Under the pieces are notes generated by a model. The model had not been told where the DNA came from and made no database searches. It saw only the letters and a list, made by a program, of their open reading frames with translations. Shown here one piece after another: positions 1 through 8,286 of a DNA stretch of 17,723 bases (positions are counted from its first letter, which is position 1; each line of letters opens with the position of its first letter). The stretch is from Cerioporus squamosus. Lineage: Eukaryota; Basidiomycota; Agaricomycetes; Polyporales; Polyporaceae. The position numbers and the translations under genes are program-made. Where the stretch lies: NCBI GenBank assembly GCA_022592435.1, contig JABYQS010000584.1, positions 1-17,723 of the forward strand, in the 5' to 3' direction.

Positions 1-180
1 AGTATGAGACGGTCGCAATGGAGGTCGCGCCGGTGAAGAGCTTGAGGTTGCGTCGGAATGCGGAAGGGTCGTGGAAGACGTCGAGGCCCACCTCGCCGAT
101 GGCGTTCGTGCGCTGCGGGTCGCGCGGGAGACGTGGCGGAACGTCGAGGACAGCATGTCGATGCGCAACGACGACGGCAG
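1..180 (-). CDS. Possible internal exon fragment, P450-like, running off the left edge
   Basis: On the minus strand one frame stays open and reads like real protein, including NAIGEVGLDVFHDPSAFRR followed by NLKLFTGATSIATVSY at the window edge. Third codon positions are GC-rich as in the confident genes. The pattern of a short helix with D-P-x-x-F, followed by a Gly-Ala-Thr stretch ending in S-Y, resembles the segment of basidiomycete cytochromes P450 well before the heme site. That is inference from pattern only; the diagnostic ExxR and Cys-heme motifs would lie outside the window. No start, stop or clear splice site can be assigned. It could also be an unrelated protein or a degraded copy. 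Confidence 0.25.
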   Translation of the reverse strand, partial: MPSSLRIDMLSSTFRHVSRATRSARTPSARWASTSSTTLPHSDATSSSSPARPPLRPSHT

Positions 181-725
181 CAAGAGATGATGGTGGTACG
201 GAAGAAGAAAGTACACCAGGACCTCGCAATTCCGCGTCAGACAGCGTGATGTTGCGCATTCCGTTATTTTCGGGGAACGGCAGTATCCGCCGGTGTATTC
301 CGGCCCGAGTGAAGTTTGCAACTTGCTTGCTTTGGGACCAGGAGCCGTTTATCTCCCCTAGGCAGACGATTGACGGGTCTAGCGTAATGGGGAGGGACGA
401 CAGAAGCCGTTGTTTTTGACCGTAACGTGAGCCTCTATTCGCTCATGCCAACCCACCCTTCGTCGACTAGCCTTGACAACGGGTACGATACGGGCATTTT
501 GACAGGTACTAACGAGGTCGACAATCAGTCGGTGGGAGTCTCTCAGTAAGTTGGTCTACTTCATAACTACCCAATATGTTCTATTGGTTTTGTCAGGCGC
601 AAGAAGAGTGCGATTGCGAGCAAGTATTCTGCATTGCGACAGAGATATCGTGCTGTGTCCTCACAGGCAGCATACAGGCAAGTTCGTCCACTCAATTGTT
701 ATACCAAGCTCTCGTATCCCAAAAC
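181..725. other. Intergenic stretch with no supported gene
   Basis: Short open frames exist on both strands, but none has a promoter, splice pattern or recognisable motif. The right part is the 3' flank of the minus-strand gene A1. Confidence 0.5.
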
Positions 726-1134
726 TCACTGCGTCGACGCGGAGGGGCGAGGAGAACGGCTCGCCCGCGTAGCACCTGGGGTCGCGGTAACGGTAGCTAC
801 CGTGGCCGTTTCGGTGACGGTGGTCGTCGTGGTTGTGCCACTAGTCCTGGTAACCGTCTCAGTGACGGCCGGCGTAGAAGCCGTCCGGACAATGCGCGTG
901 CTGGTCGTCACGGGCGTCGTCCTGGTGGTCTCTATGATCGTGGTGGTGGTCGGGTCGCCAGTAACGGTAGTCGTGGTAGTGGACGGAACTGGGTCCTGGC
1001 GCGGGATGACTACAACATAATAGGTTATCAGTTCCGATTGCACGTCGCGCGAGATGATGTAACGTACCATTAGCCCCGACTCTGGAGGCAGCAATCGCGA
1101 GAGCGATGATGGCGAAGATCTTCGACGCGAACAT
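726..1134 (-). CDS. Small secreted Thr-rich protein A1 (two exons)
   Basis: Predicted secreted protein of 116 residues; function unknown. The model is exon 1 at 1134-1068, a 58-nt intron at 1067-1010 (donor GTACGT, acceptor TTGTAG) and exon 2 at 1009-726, joined in phase 1. Exon 1 encodes a signal peptide beginning MFASKIFAIIALAIAAS and ending V-G-A-N. Exon 2 opens IPRQDPVPS, so the mature chain may begin at Gln-Asp-Pro after an Arg. The rest is dominated by Thr with Val, Ser and Pro, including TTTTTVTGDPTTTT, and is a likely O-mannosylation substrate. There is no hydrophobic C-terminus, so a GPI anchor is unlikely; secretion to the wall or medium is inferred. The first 22 residues match A2 at 19 positions. 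A minus-strand TATA box lies about 85 nt upstream, and the promoter region is shared with divergent gene B1. Confidence 0.8.
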
Positions 1135-1216
1135 GATGAACTACTTATGCGGATAGGTCAGGCGTGGATGAGTGATTGCTGAGGATGTGAGGGAAGACAA
1201 CTGGTCGGTACGGCTT

Positions 1217-1223
1217 CTTATAC
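1217..1223 (-). promoter_or_regulatory. TATA box of A1
   Basis: The minus strand reads GTATAAG about 85 nt before the A1 start codon. The same element sits at the same distance in copy 2 (6289-6295). Confidence 0.65.
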
Positions 1224-1760
1224 AACTCCCTGTCAGTGCGCGTGCACCCTTGACTTCTGACTTCGCGATTTTTCGACAGAGTTCATCGTTTCCGCACAAG
1301 ACTGCACGCACGGTGGAGAATCGGCGCGGAAGGTAACCACAAGCATGATTCTGCACCCGCCGGTGCGTTCGTTGCCCCGTGCCCGTTTGTTTCCCTCTCA
1401 GCACAGCCACTGCGGTTACCTCCGCCCATCCGCGGCTCGCTCCGCGCGTGCTTGCAGCTCCCCTTCGCTGGTCAAACATGAACCCTCACGGAAGCATTTG
1501 AGCCAGGCGCTTCTTCCGGCTTGAACCCCAGATGCACGGACGTTCAGGGTAGTCGGAACGACGTCGAGGGCACCCCTCGCATGAAACAACGCACGGAGCG
1601 CGACGCGCTCCGCTCCGGGCATGACGCACGAGGCCTTCAGCATAGCGGAATGAAGAAGCATCCTGCATAGGGTGCAATGTGGCTGGCCACCGCGGCGCGA
1701 TCAATGTGCGAGCCACGAGATTTTTGCGAAGTCCGCGTCTTCTCCATTGACGGGGAGGAT

Positions 1761-1768
1761 GTATATAG
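1761..1768 (+). promoter_or_regulatory. TATA box of B1
   Basis: GTATATAG followed by GCTGGGG lies about 95 nt before the B1 start codon. It directly follows CATTGACGGGGAG, and the arrangement is repeated in copy 2. Confidence 0.7.
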
Positions 1769-1861
1769 GCTGGGGATATCTCGGCATCCATCCCTACCAC
1801 CAGTCCCCACATCAAACACAAATCGTCACTACGTCTTCACTCTCGCACAAGTCAAGGAATC

Positions 1862-2327
1862 ATGATGCACGCCAAGATCACCGCTCTCGCCGGATTTCTC
1901 CTATTCGCATGCATTGGAGCCCAGGCATCGTCGGCAGGTATGTATTCGAGTTTCTCATGCACACGCATGCGCTGATTCATCGAACTTAGCTTCTGCCGAC
2001 ATGTCGGGCTTCGTCGACTCCGCGTCTAGCGTGGTCAACGAAATCTTACACACTGCCGGCACGCCCATCGCCAAGCGTCAGGACCCCGCCCCGACGGTCA
2101 CCGTCACGGAGACGGAGGGCGGACCTCTCGTGGTGACGACATCGACGTCCACAATTGTGCGTCCGACGTCAACGGTGCACGTCACTTCGACGATCACCAC
2201 CGCGACCACGACTACTGTGACGGAGACCAGCACGAGCACGTCTACGCGCACGAGCACTGTCACCAGCACCGTCGGCTCGGCCACTACCACCGGGAACCGT
2301 CGTCGCGAGTTGCCCACTGCGGCTTGA
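1862..2327 (+). CDS. Small secreted Thr-rich protein B1 with Kex2-type site (two exons)
   Basis: Predicted secreted protein of 137 residues; function unknown. Exon 1 is 1862-1937, the intron is 1938-1989 (52 nt, donor GTATGT, branch-like GCTGATTC, acceptor CTTAG) and exon 2 is 1990-2327, joined in phase 1. The start is the first of two adjacent ATGs. The signal peptide begins MMHAKITALAGFLLFACIG and ends A-Q-A-S-S-A. A segment of about 30 residues then leads to IAKRQDPAPTVTVTETEGG, a Lys-Arg pair typical of Kex2 processing, which would release a mature chain starting at Gln. The remainder is a Thr/Ser/Val tract (for example TSTRTSTVTSTVG) ending G-N-R-R-R-E-L-P-T-A-A without a GPI-type tail. 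Heavy O-glycosylation and extracellular location are inferred. B2 is its near-copy; A1 is its divergent, distantly similar neighbour. Confidence 0.85.
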
Positions 2328-2782
2328 GTCGCGGAGGTATAATGCCTTGTAATTCGGAACGATAGTGTACTTCACTATCCGTATATATCCATGTGCCTCG
2401 TGTTCGTGTTCGAATCTGATAAAACATTATCTTGATTGTGCACCTATTTTATCCATTTGAACTACTGTTTGGGTGATTATGTCGCAGACCCACATGTCGA
2501 CGAATGTGCCTTCGCCGATGCATTCTATTTCAGCAACGTCATCATAGGTTGCCCAGCAGCATAAGTGGCGACTCCTGTCGCCGATACCACTTACACTATT
2601 CGTCTTTCAGTTAGGCACGTATGAATCAATAGTCCACGACATTCCCGTCTCGAACCTGTATGACACATTTATCATGTCCGCCTTATTTTCCTGTTCACGT
2701 AGTTCGATTCATAAATGGGGAATGCGACCAGGTACATCAATGGCTTTCCTTACGTTACCTACAGCGTACACACCCTTTAACG

Positions 2783-2866
2783 CTACTGTAGAATGTCGAG
2801 GACGCCAGCCATGTAGTAGAAGCCGTCGGCGCCCACCACAATGGACGCTCTGCGGCACTGACAGGC
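2783..2866 (-). other. Possible orphan C-terminal exon remnant
   Basis: On the minus strand the frame reads ASIVVGADGFYYMAGVLDILQ-stop with GC-ending codons, preceded by two candidate acceptor AGs (CTGTCAG and CCGCAG). An in-frame TGA lies just upstream, so any gene would need an intron there. No family was recognised and no upstream exon could be found. It may be a degraded fragment or chance. Confidence 0.15.
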
Positions 2867-4392
2867 GCCGTTTCAGACGCTTCGTTCATGAGCAAGCGAA
2901 TCCTCGGTGACGAGGCTGTCAGGATGCGGACGGAAGGGTCTCGACGCGGCCGGAAGAGCCATATGCGAGCTCGGACTCCTCCATCTCGCCCGAGTCTTCT
3001 TCGCCAGGCCGAGCCTACCAGTGACTTCGAGCCTCAGGCTCAGGAAGACGGGCTGCAAGGGCTGGCGGCTGGACCACACCAGGACTGCTCCATGTGCGAG
3101 CGGCGGCACGACTCGGATCGCACTAGGTGGGTGTCGACGAGTCCGAAACTGGCGAGGATAAGGTCAACAAGCACGGCGGGGGCTACTCGGACGACGGTGC
3201 ACGGCAAGTTGTATGTGGTGACTCATCTCACGCCAACGGGTGAAACGACCCCGGGCGTCCTCCATGACGAAATGGTAGCTGACAGCAAGAGTGCAGAAGA
3301 GTGCGGCCATGCGAGGAGATGAGCGCGCGGATGAGAATTTCGGGAGTGCGTTCTGTGGGCGATGGGAACCATTTTGCAGCCAGGCAATGGTCTTCGGCAG
3401 CAGTCCGACGGTTTGAATGGAAAACGGAGATCGCCGGGCAGCGTGTGCAGGATAGGAGAGATGTATGACGGCTTAATGTGCACACTGAGACGGCGCGAGG
3501 AGAGGCATCGTCTGCTAGTCGAGGGTTGGCGTGGAGTCGCAACTTGCATCAGAGCAATATTTCAAAAGCGAGGATGAGAAGCGCTCCTGAAAGCACCATA
3601 AGAGGCGAGTCGTAGGGGAAGAAACAAAGACACTCACCTTCGTGCCCTGGGTAGGAGCTGGAGGTGAGAGTCCGCCAAGACGGCGGCTCGTACATCTTCG
3701 ATGGTAAGCTTGGGCGAAGCGATATTCTACGCTGACAAGGAAGTTAACCAAGATGATACCAATCGTTGAAAGAAGTCATGGTACGAGCCAAGAGATGCGT
3801 GCTGTGCAGAGGCTCAATCAATCACGCTCGGAGGCATGTTCGTCGGATGGGTCCTGATTAGGGATGCTCATCCTGACGCTAGGAGCTTCGCGCATATCCC
3901 CGCTTCCATCAAGCTGTATCATTCGCCCTGCGGAAAGTCCTGATATTCGCTTCAGCATGGCATGCACATTCAGGTGCAGATTGCGAAGATAGTTACCCGT
4001 TGAAACCTCGAGCTACTGCGTCTGCGGGCGTCGAGCATTCTACCGGTCCTCCTGGCTGAGTTTATTGTTCCAGGTCACGCAGTCAGTGAGGTAAGAGGTG
4101 GTTGAAGGCAGAAGTCAAGAGCCTAAGTACTCGATCGAGAGGCCTCACGAGTCACCCGCGTCGCGACGAACGAGCGCTCATAAGTTCAGGGCAGGTCCGA
4201 GCGCGTTGTGCAGCCTCGACGAGGCCGCTCTTCGATACTTCTTCTTGTCCAGTGCCTATGTTCGACATCCCCGTCCCCTCCGGCTTTGACTGAAAGATCT
4301 CCCTTGATGCAACAACAGCACTCTCCGGCAATTTCTAATCTCATCAAACTTGACTTGGAGCTCGGACCAGGAGCGCGGCTCGCCGGCATGAC

Positions 4393-4840
4393 ATGTTCAT
4401 CATCCGACAACGGGAGACCTCTCCGTCGGTCATGATCAACGAACCCTGGGCGATGTTTACTTGGAGAAATAAGGATCCGGGTGTATCCTCGGGACAGGAT
4501 AGGGAACGCGAGGTGAGTGCCGTCGGCTGGATCTCCGCAGGCTCGACTCTGGCAGGGGAATTCTGATATACGGACACATGGACCTGTTATGCTTAGCTGA
4601 TGCTGATATGTGCAGCTGCATAACGAGTGCGGGCCGCTGTACGTACATGATCTCAATCTCATTACAGGATCGGATGGTTCCGCTGCGAAGATCTTCGTAT
4701 GCTTGGTCCGCTGCTACTGTCAAGTCCAAAATCGCCAAGATCCGGCCACGCTGGTCAGCCTACTCGCGCCGCAAATGCGAGCTCACTCTTCTCAGTCTGT
4801 AGATGAAGCAACTACGCGCCCTCCGGCCTACCAGGATTGA
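4393..4840 (+). CDS. Possible small two-exon gene of unknown function
   Basis: An ATG at 4393 opens a 40-codon stretch (MFIIRQRETSPSVMINEPW and onward) that ends exactly at a strong donor, GTGAGT, at 4513. An acceptor TGTGCAG ending at 4615, preceded by branch-like GCTGATGCTGAT, continues the frame as LHNECGPLYVHDLNLIT and runs to a stop at 4838-4840. The join is phase 0 and would give about 114 residues. The proposed 103-nt intron is longer than others in the window. No domain, signal peptide or homologous family was recognised, and codon bias is weaker than in the confident genes. The splice coincidence is the main support. Confidence 0.25.
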
Positions 4841-5795
4841 AGGTCGCCCACTCGCCGGTGTCGTCGAGAATTGCAGGCATACCATCGCCCTGGGTCATAG
4901 ACCGCGCAACGTCTCAATTCGCGGTGAGTGCACGAGATCTACGCATGAGAGGAGATTCCAGGCGTACCTGGTGATTGCTGGTACACTCGGAAGACGAACG
5001 AGCGCAGGCGCATTGCACCAGTGTCGGGCCTGCGGGCTCTCTGGTGCGTTGCGTCTCGTCTTCGGTTTCCGATGCGTACTGTCGGATATGGCCGCGGCCA
5101 CTCCACTCTACGCTAAGAGTAAGACTCGCGTGGGTGGAGTTTCAATGCACGATTTGTCAATATGGTGTGAAGGGTGCCGGATTTCATCAGGTCCGCAATC
5201 CTCAGCTGCAAGGATTTAGGCTTGGGCTTGAACGTCCTCCTCTATGGCGGAGGCGAAGGGAATCTGTAGGATGCTTTTCTGGCTCCGTCAATCGCAACTA
5301 GGAGAGCAGAAGTAGTGGTTAGTGGAGACGTCATCGAGGAGGCGAAGTGTACAGCGGCAGTGCGCCATGGTGCATGTTCCCGAGAATCGCGGAGAACGGC
5401 TGGAGTCTGTTTATTTGTTCGTATTAGGATCAGAAGCTGTTAGCGTTGACGCCCATTAAGGGGTCGCGTAAAAATTCTCTTCCGACCACGTCGCCCATGC
5501 GCCTTCAGCGATTGCAATACGGCTAACTGCCTCATCCAACATTGCTGTAGCTCCGTGCTTAATCGCAATTGCTTTCTGGGAGGGATGTTTTCTGCAACGG
5601 AATTTGTCGGCGGGATGATGACACGGCAAGAGTAATGACAGGGCGCTGCACAAAAGTTCGCTCAAAATCACATCATTATAACAGTTCGAATACTTGTCTG
5701 CACGTTTACTTTAACTGACATGGTTTGGTAGAACGCGGCGTTTACACATATGCAACTAAATGAATCGTCCGCGACTCAACCCCGCCCTCTCTGTA

Positions 5796-6204
5796 TCAGG
5801 CTGTAGGCCGAGATTGGGTAGTGCGGGATGCGCGAGTAGCACCCGGGGTCACCGTCACCGTAGGCACCGTGACAGTGCTAGTTGACGTCGTAGTGGTGAA
5901 GACCGTGCTAGTCCTGGTGGAGGTCTCCGTGACCGCGGGCGAGGAGGGCGTCAAAACAATGCGCGTGCTGGTCGCCATCGGAGTCGTTCTAGTGGTCTCG
6001 ACGATCGTCGTCGTCGTCGGGTCACCGGTGACGGTGGTTGTGGTGGTAACCGTCGCTGGGTCCTGGCGGGGGATGACTGCGACAACATCGGGTTAGCGCC
6101 TCAACCTTGAATTACCGTAAGTGAAGTTTTGCCGTACCATTAGCCCCGACGCCGGAGGCGGCCATCGCGAGAGCGATGATAGCGATGATCTTCGACGCGA
6201 ACAT
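5796..6204 (-). CDS. Small secreted Thr-rich protein A2 (two exons)
   Basis: Predicted secreted protein of 115 residues, paralogue of A1; function unknown. Exon 1 is 6204-6138, the intron is 6137-6077 (61 nt, donor GTACGG, acceptor TCGCAG) and exon 2 is 6076-5796, joined in phase 1 exactly as in A1. The signal peptide begins MFASKIIAIIALAMAAS and differs from A1 at three of 22 positions. Exon 2 opens IPRQDPAT and continues with VTGDPTTTTIVETT and a TSTRTSTV tract also seen in the B proteins. It ends P-G-A-T-R-A-S-R-T-T-Q-S-R-P-T-A with no GPI-type tail. O-glycosylation and extracellular location are inferred. The gene is divergent from B2 and shares the duplicated promoter. Confidence 0.8.
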
Positions 6205-6288
6205 GGTGCAAAGTTGATGTGTGGGTGCGAAGACGATGAGTAGATGGATGTTGATGGTGCTGGGAAAACCACCCCGTCGGTCCAACTA

Positions 6289-6295
6289 CTTATAC
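6289..6295 (-). promoter_or_regulatory. TATA box of A2
   Basis: Minus-strand GTATAAG lies about 88 nt before the A2 start, matching the A1 arrangement. Confidence 0.65.
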
Positions 6296-6835
6296 AAATC
6301 CCCTGCCAATGCGCGTGCGCGCATGAGACTTTTGACTTCGATTTTTTCGACAGAGTCCGTCATTCCCCACCCACAGAACCTCGCGCGCACAGCGTGTACG
6401 GCGGAAGGTGACCTCAAGCACGATTCTGCACCCGCCCGGCTCTCGCGCTCACTTGCTTCCGCACAGCACAGCCACTGCGGTTATCTCCGCTACCCCCGCC
6501 CATCCGCGGCTCGCTCCGTGCGTGATTGCAGCTCGACTTTGACCGCCCAAACGTGAACCCTCACGGGAGCATTCTACGGAGGCGCTTCTGCCGGCGTGCA
6601 CCCCAGATGCGCTGACATTCAGGGTAGTCGGAACGTCGTCGAGGGTGCTATCTCCTCAGCACCACGCACATGGCGCGACGCGCTCCGCTCTAGACATGAC
6701 GCACGATACCTTCCGCACTGCGGAAGGAAGCATCCTGGCTAGGGGCGCAGTGTGGCCAGTGGCCGCCACCGCGCGATCAATGTGCGAGCGTCGAATTTTT
6801 GCGAAGTCCGCAGATCCTCCATTGACGGGGAGGGA

Positions 6836-6843
6836 GTATATAG
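6836..6843 (+). promoter_or_regulatory. TATA box of B2
   Basis: GTATATAG followed by GCTGGGG lies about 95 nt before the B2 start, directly after CATTGACGGGGAG as in copy 1. Confidence 0.7.
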
Positions 6844-6935
6844 GCTGGGGAGGTCTCATCTCTCAATTCTATCATCACTTCTCGCTGCACACCGAACCTA
6901 CCACAACGTCAATTCCTTCTCATATTCAAGCAGTC

Positions 6936-7376
6936 ATGATGCATGCCAAGTTCGCCGCTCTCGCTGGTTTCCTTCTCCTCGCATGCACGGGTGCGCAAGC
7001 ATCGCCTGCAGGTACGTTTTCTTTGGTGCACATAAACCCACGCACACACCGACCTTGGAACATAGCTCTCGCCGAAGTCACGGTCTTGCCCTCTGTGGCT
7101 TCCAATATACTTGAACCCCTTTTGCCCACGTCGGCCTTCGCCAAGCGTCAGGATCCCGCCCCGACCGTCACTGTGACGGAGACGGAGGGCGGCCCCCTCG
7201 TGGTGACGACCTCTACGTCCACCATCGTGCGTCCGACGTCGACCGTGCATGTCACTTCGACGATCACCACTGCGACCACGACCACCGTCACGGAGACTAC
7301 TACGAGCACGTCGACGCGCACGAGCACTGTTACTAGTACTGTCGGCTCGGCGACCGTCACCGGTAACCGCTCGTAA
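6936..7376 (+). CDS. Small secreted Thr-rich protein B2 with Kex2-type site (two exons)
   Basis: Predicted secreted protein of 128 residues, close paralogue of B1; function unknown. Exon 1 is 6936-7011, the intron is 7012-7065 (54 nt, donor GTACGT, acceptor CATAG) and exon 2 is 7066-7376, phase 1. The signal peptide begins MMHAKFAALAGFLLLACTG and matches B1 at 20 of 25 positions. The segment before the Lys-Arg site (ending TSAFAKR) differs strongly from B1, whereas the chain after it (QDPAPTVTVTETEGG and the Thr tract) is almost unchanged. The intron is a multiple of three without stops, so an unspliced message would still encode a longer protein. The stop TAA falls five codons before the ancestral end: the following codons R-P-T-A-A and a TAG remain in frame. 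No GPI-type tail is present. Confidence 0.85.
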   Translation: MMHAKFAALAGFLLLACTGAQASPAGTFSLVHINPRTHRPWNIALAEVTVLPSVASNILEPLLPTSAFAKRQDPAPTVTVTETEGGPLVVTTSTSTIVRPTSTVHVTSTITTATTTTVTETTTSTSTRTSTVTSTVGSATVTGNRS

Positions 7377-7394
7377 AGGCCCACTGCGGCTTAG

Positions 7395-8165
7395 TTCGGG
7401 GGAAGCGGGTATGAATAATAATATAGCGATGATTCGGTTGTAAAGCTTGTATAGCGTTCGCGCCCCCTTATTCATGCCCAAGATTGGAATTGAGTTGCCA
7501 TACCTACTAGCTCATGCATTCCGGCAAATGCGAGGTAATGGCTTATTCCATTCCGTGATGCGGCGTGCATTCAACCGGTGTATAAGCCGAGAAATGAATC
7601 AGTATAGGAGCGAGCAAGTTACACTTTTGGCGAGTCACATTCTGTCCACCATGAATAAATAATCCGGCAACATCTGAACTCCACCGCTGCCTGCGGAAGT
7701 TGCAGCACTGTCGTGAACAGTGTGGATTAAATATGACTAAGGCTTATTCAACGCTCACACCTCTCTGGATGCCGAGCTACACGGTAGATATCCATGCTAG
7801 CCTGTAGTACGTGTTTGCCTTCTCTGGCGCGACTTCAGCTATCTCACGGCCGAGTCGCTGCATGACAGGTACATGCTGAGCCGTCCCAATTGGCGCCAAC
7901 CGAGTACAGGACAGACGACAGGCATGCGCCCTGGATCTCCTTGGCTTCCGCACGGCACAGGCCTGTACAACAAGGCTGTGACTCACATTTCGCGGGTATG
8001 GCACGAAAGCGCATACAGGCTTGCGCGGAGGGAGCGATGTCAGACGCCTTGGGAGGTGCCCCGCTTGCAAGGCTGTGTACCAGGAAGAGAACGAGGCTGT
8101 CATCGAGAAACATGCATTGCATAGTCTTCCAATGATCGCAGACAATTATAGGCAGATGTTCCGTG
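7395..8165. other. Intergenic region, nothing recognised
   Basis: Only short open frames with no codon bias, promoter or motif are present. An AATAAA-like ATGAATAAATAA near 7651 could be a polyadenylation signal, but no adjoining gene supports it. Confidence 0.4.
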
Positions 8166-8166
8166 C

Positions 8167-8178
8167 ATATACTATAGG
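8167..8178 (+). promoter_or_regulatory. TATA-like element of the fifth family locus
   Basis: ATATACTATAGG followed by CTG lies about 110 nt before the ATG at 8287. It resembles the GTATATAGGCTGGGG of the B promoters, as expected for a diverged relative. Confidence 0.4.
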
Positions 8179-8286
8179 CTGTCACCGGCCCACCTCGTCT
8201 CTCACTGCTCTCCCGTCCCGACGGTCATCGAACGAGCACGAACGCATCGCGTCACTGGCGTATCCCTCCCATCCATGCCCACCACG

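Larger units (their letters stand above)
1135..1861. promoter_or_regulatory. Bidirectional promoter region, copy 1 (A1/B1)
   Basis: This interval of about 730 bp separates the start codons of the divergent genes A1 and B1. It has a TATA box facing each way and is clearly similar along most of its length to 6205-6935. Conserved blocks shared by the copies include GATTTTTTCGACAGAG-like sequence near 1268 (one T fewer here), CAGCCACTGCGGTTA near 1404, AACCCTCACGG near 1480, GCGATCAATGTGCGAG near 1697 and CATTGACGGGGAG near 1746. Plus and minus open frames in it are chance. Confidence 0.7.
760..2330. repeat. Segmental duplication, copy 1 (A1-promoter-B1 unit)
   Basis: The whole divergent gene pair with its promoter is repeated in the same orientation at about 5825-7395, some 5.1 kb away. 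Similarity runs from the shared A 3' coding end (PGATRAS codons) through the promoter to the CCCACTGCGGCTT sequence at the end of B. Outside these points the flanks look unrelated. Boundaries are read by eye and are good to tens of bases only. Confidence 0.75.
2328..5795. other. Long spacer between the duplicated units, no confident gene
   Basis: About 3.5 kb separates B1 from A2. No open frame here has a clear promoter plus domain. Two short coding-like stretches inside it are listed separately (2783-2866 and 4393-4840). No terminal repeats, transposase motifs or target-site duplications were noticed. The right 500 bases (about 5300-5795) show nothing recognisable. Confidence 0.4.
6205..6935. 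promoter_or_regulatory. Bidirectional promoter region, copy 2 (A2/B2)
   Basis: The interval between the divergent start codons repeats the blocks of copy 1: GATTTTTTCGACAGAG near 6341, CAGCCACTGCGGTTA near 6468, AACCCTCACGG near 6556, GCGATCAATGTGCGAG near 6773 and CATTGACGGGGAG near 6820. Conservation of non-coding blocks in both copies suggests binding sites, although recent duplication alone could explain it. Confidence 0.65.
5825..7395. repeat. Segmental duplication, copy 2 (A2-promoter-B2 unit)
   Basis: Direct-orientation copy of 760-2330, with the same gene order, intron positions and TATA boxes. The intergenic parts are nearly the same length (731 against 727 bp), which indicates duplication of the complete unit and not of single genes. 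Confidence 0.75.

Noticed and set aside
634..1020. Plus-strand Val-rich open frame opposite A1 (similar ones at 2078-2317, 5821-6096 and 7148-7384)
   Set aside because: Thr codons (ACN) read as Val (GTN-type) on the opposite strand, so long Val-rich frames are an automatic shadow of the Thr tracts. The sense strands have signal peptides, introns and TATA boxes.
4838..5101. Minus-strand gene with a 55-nt intron ending in GDGMPAILDDTGEWATFNPG
   Set aside because: The short tail looks protein-like, but no splice choice keeps the frame with an upstream exon, and no family was recognised.
4803..5219. Open frame of 138 codons, plus strand
   Set aside because: Composition is Arg/Ala/Ser-rich without motif, promoter or codon bias; typical chance frame in GC-rich DNA.
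2328..5795. Transposon or mobile element between the duplicated units
   Set aside because: No terminal repeats, transposase or reverse-transcriptase motifs or target-site duplications could be seen by eye; not formally excluded.
6645..7376. Single 243-codon gene starting at 6645
   Set aside because: It reads through the promoter and TATA box of B2 and through an in-frame intron; the B1 paralogue fixes the start at the MMHAK codons.
8021..8160. CPACKAVYQEENEAVIEKH as a zinc-binding motif
   Set aside because: Only one Cys pair and one spaced His are present, with no second His or finger core, and no promoter or start context.
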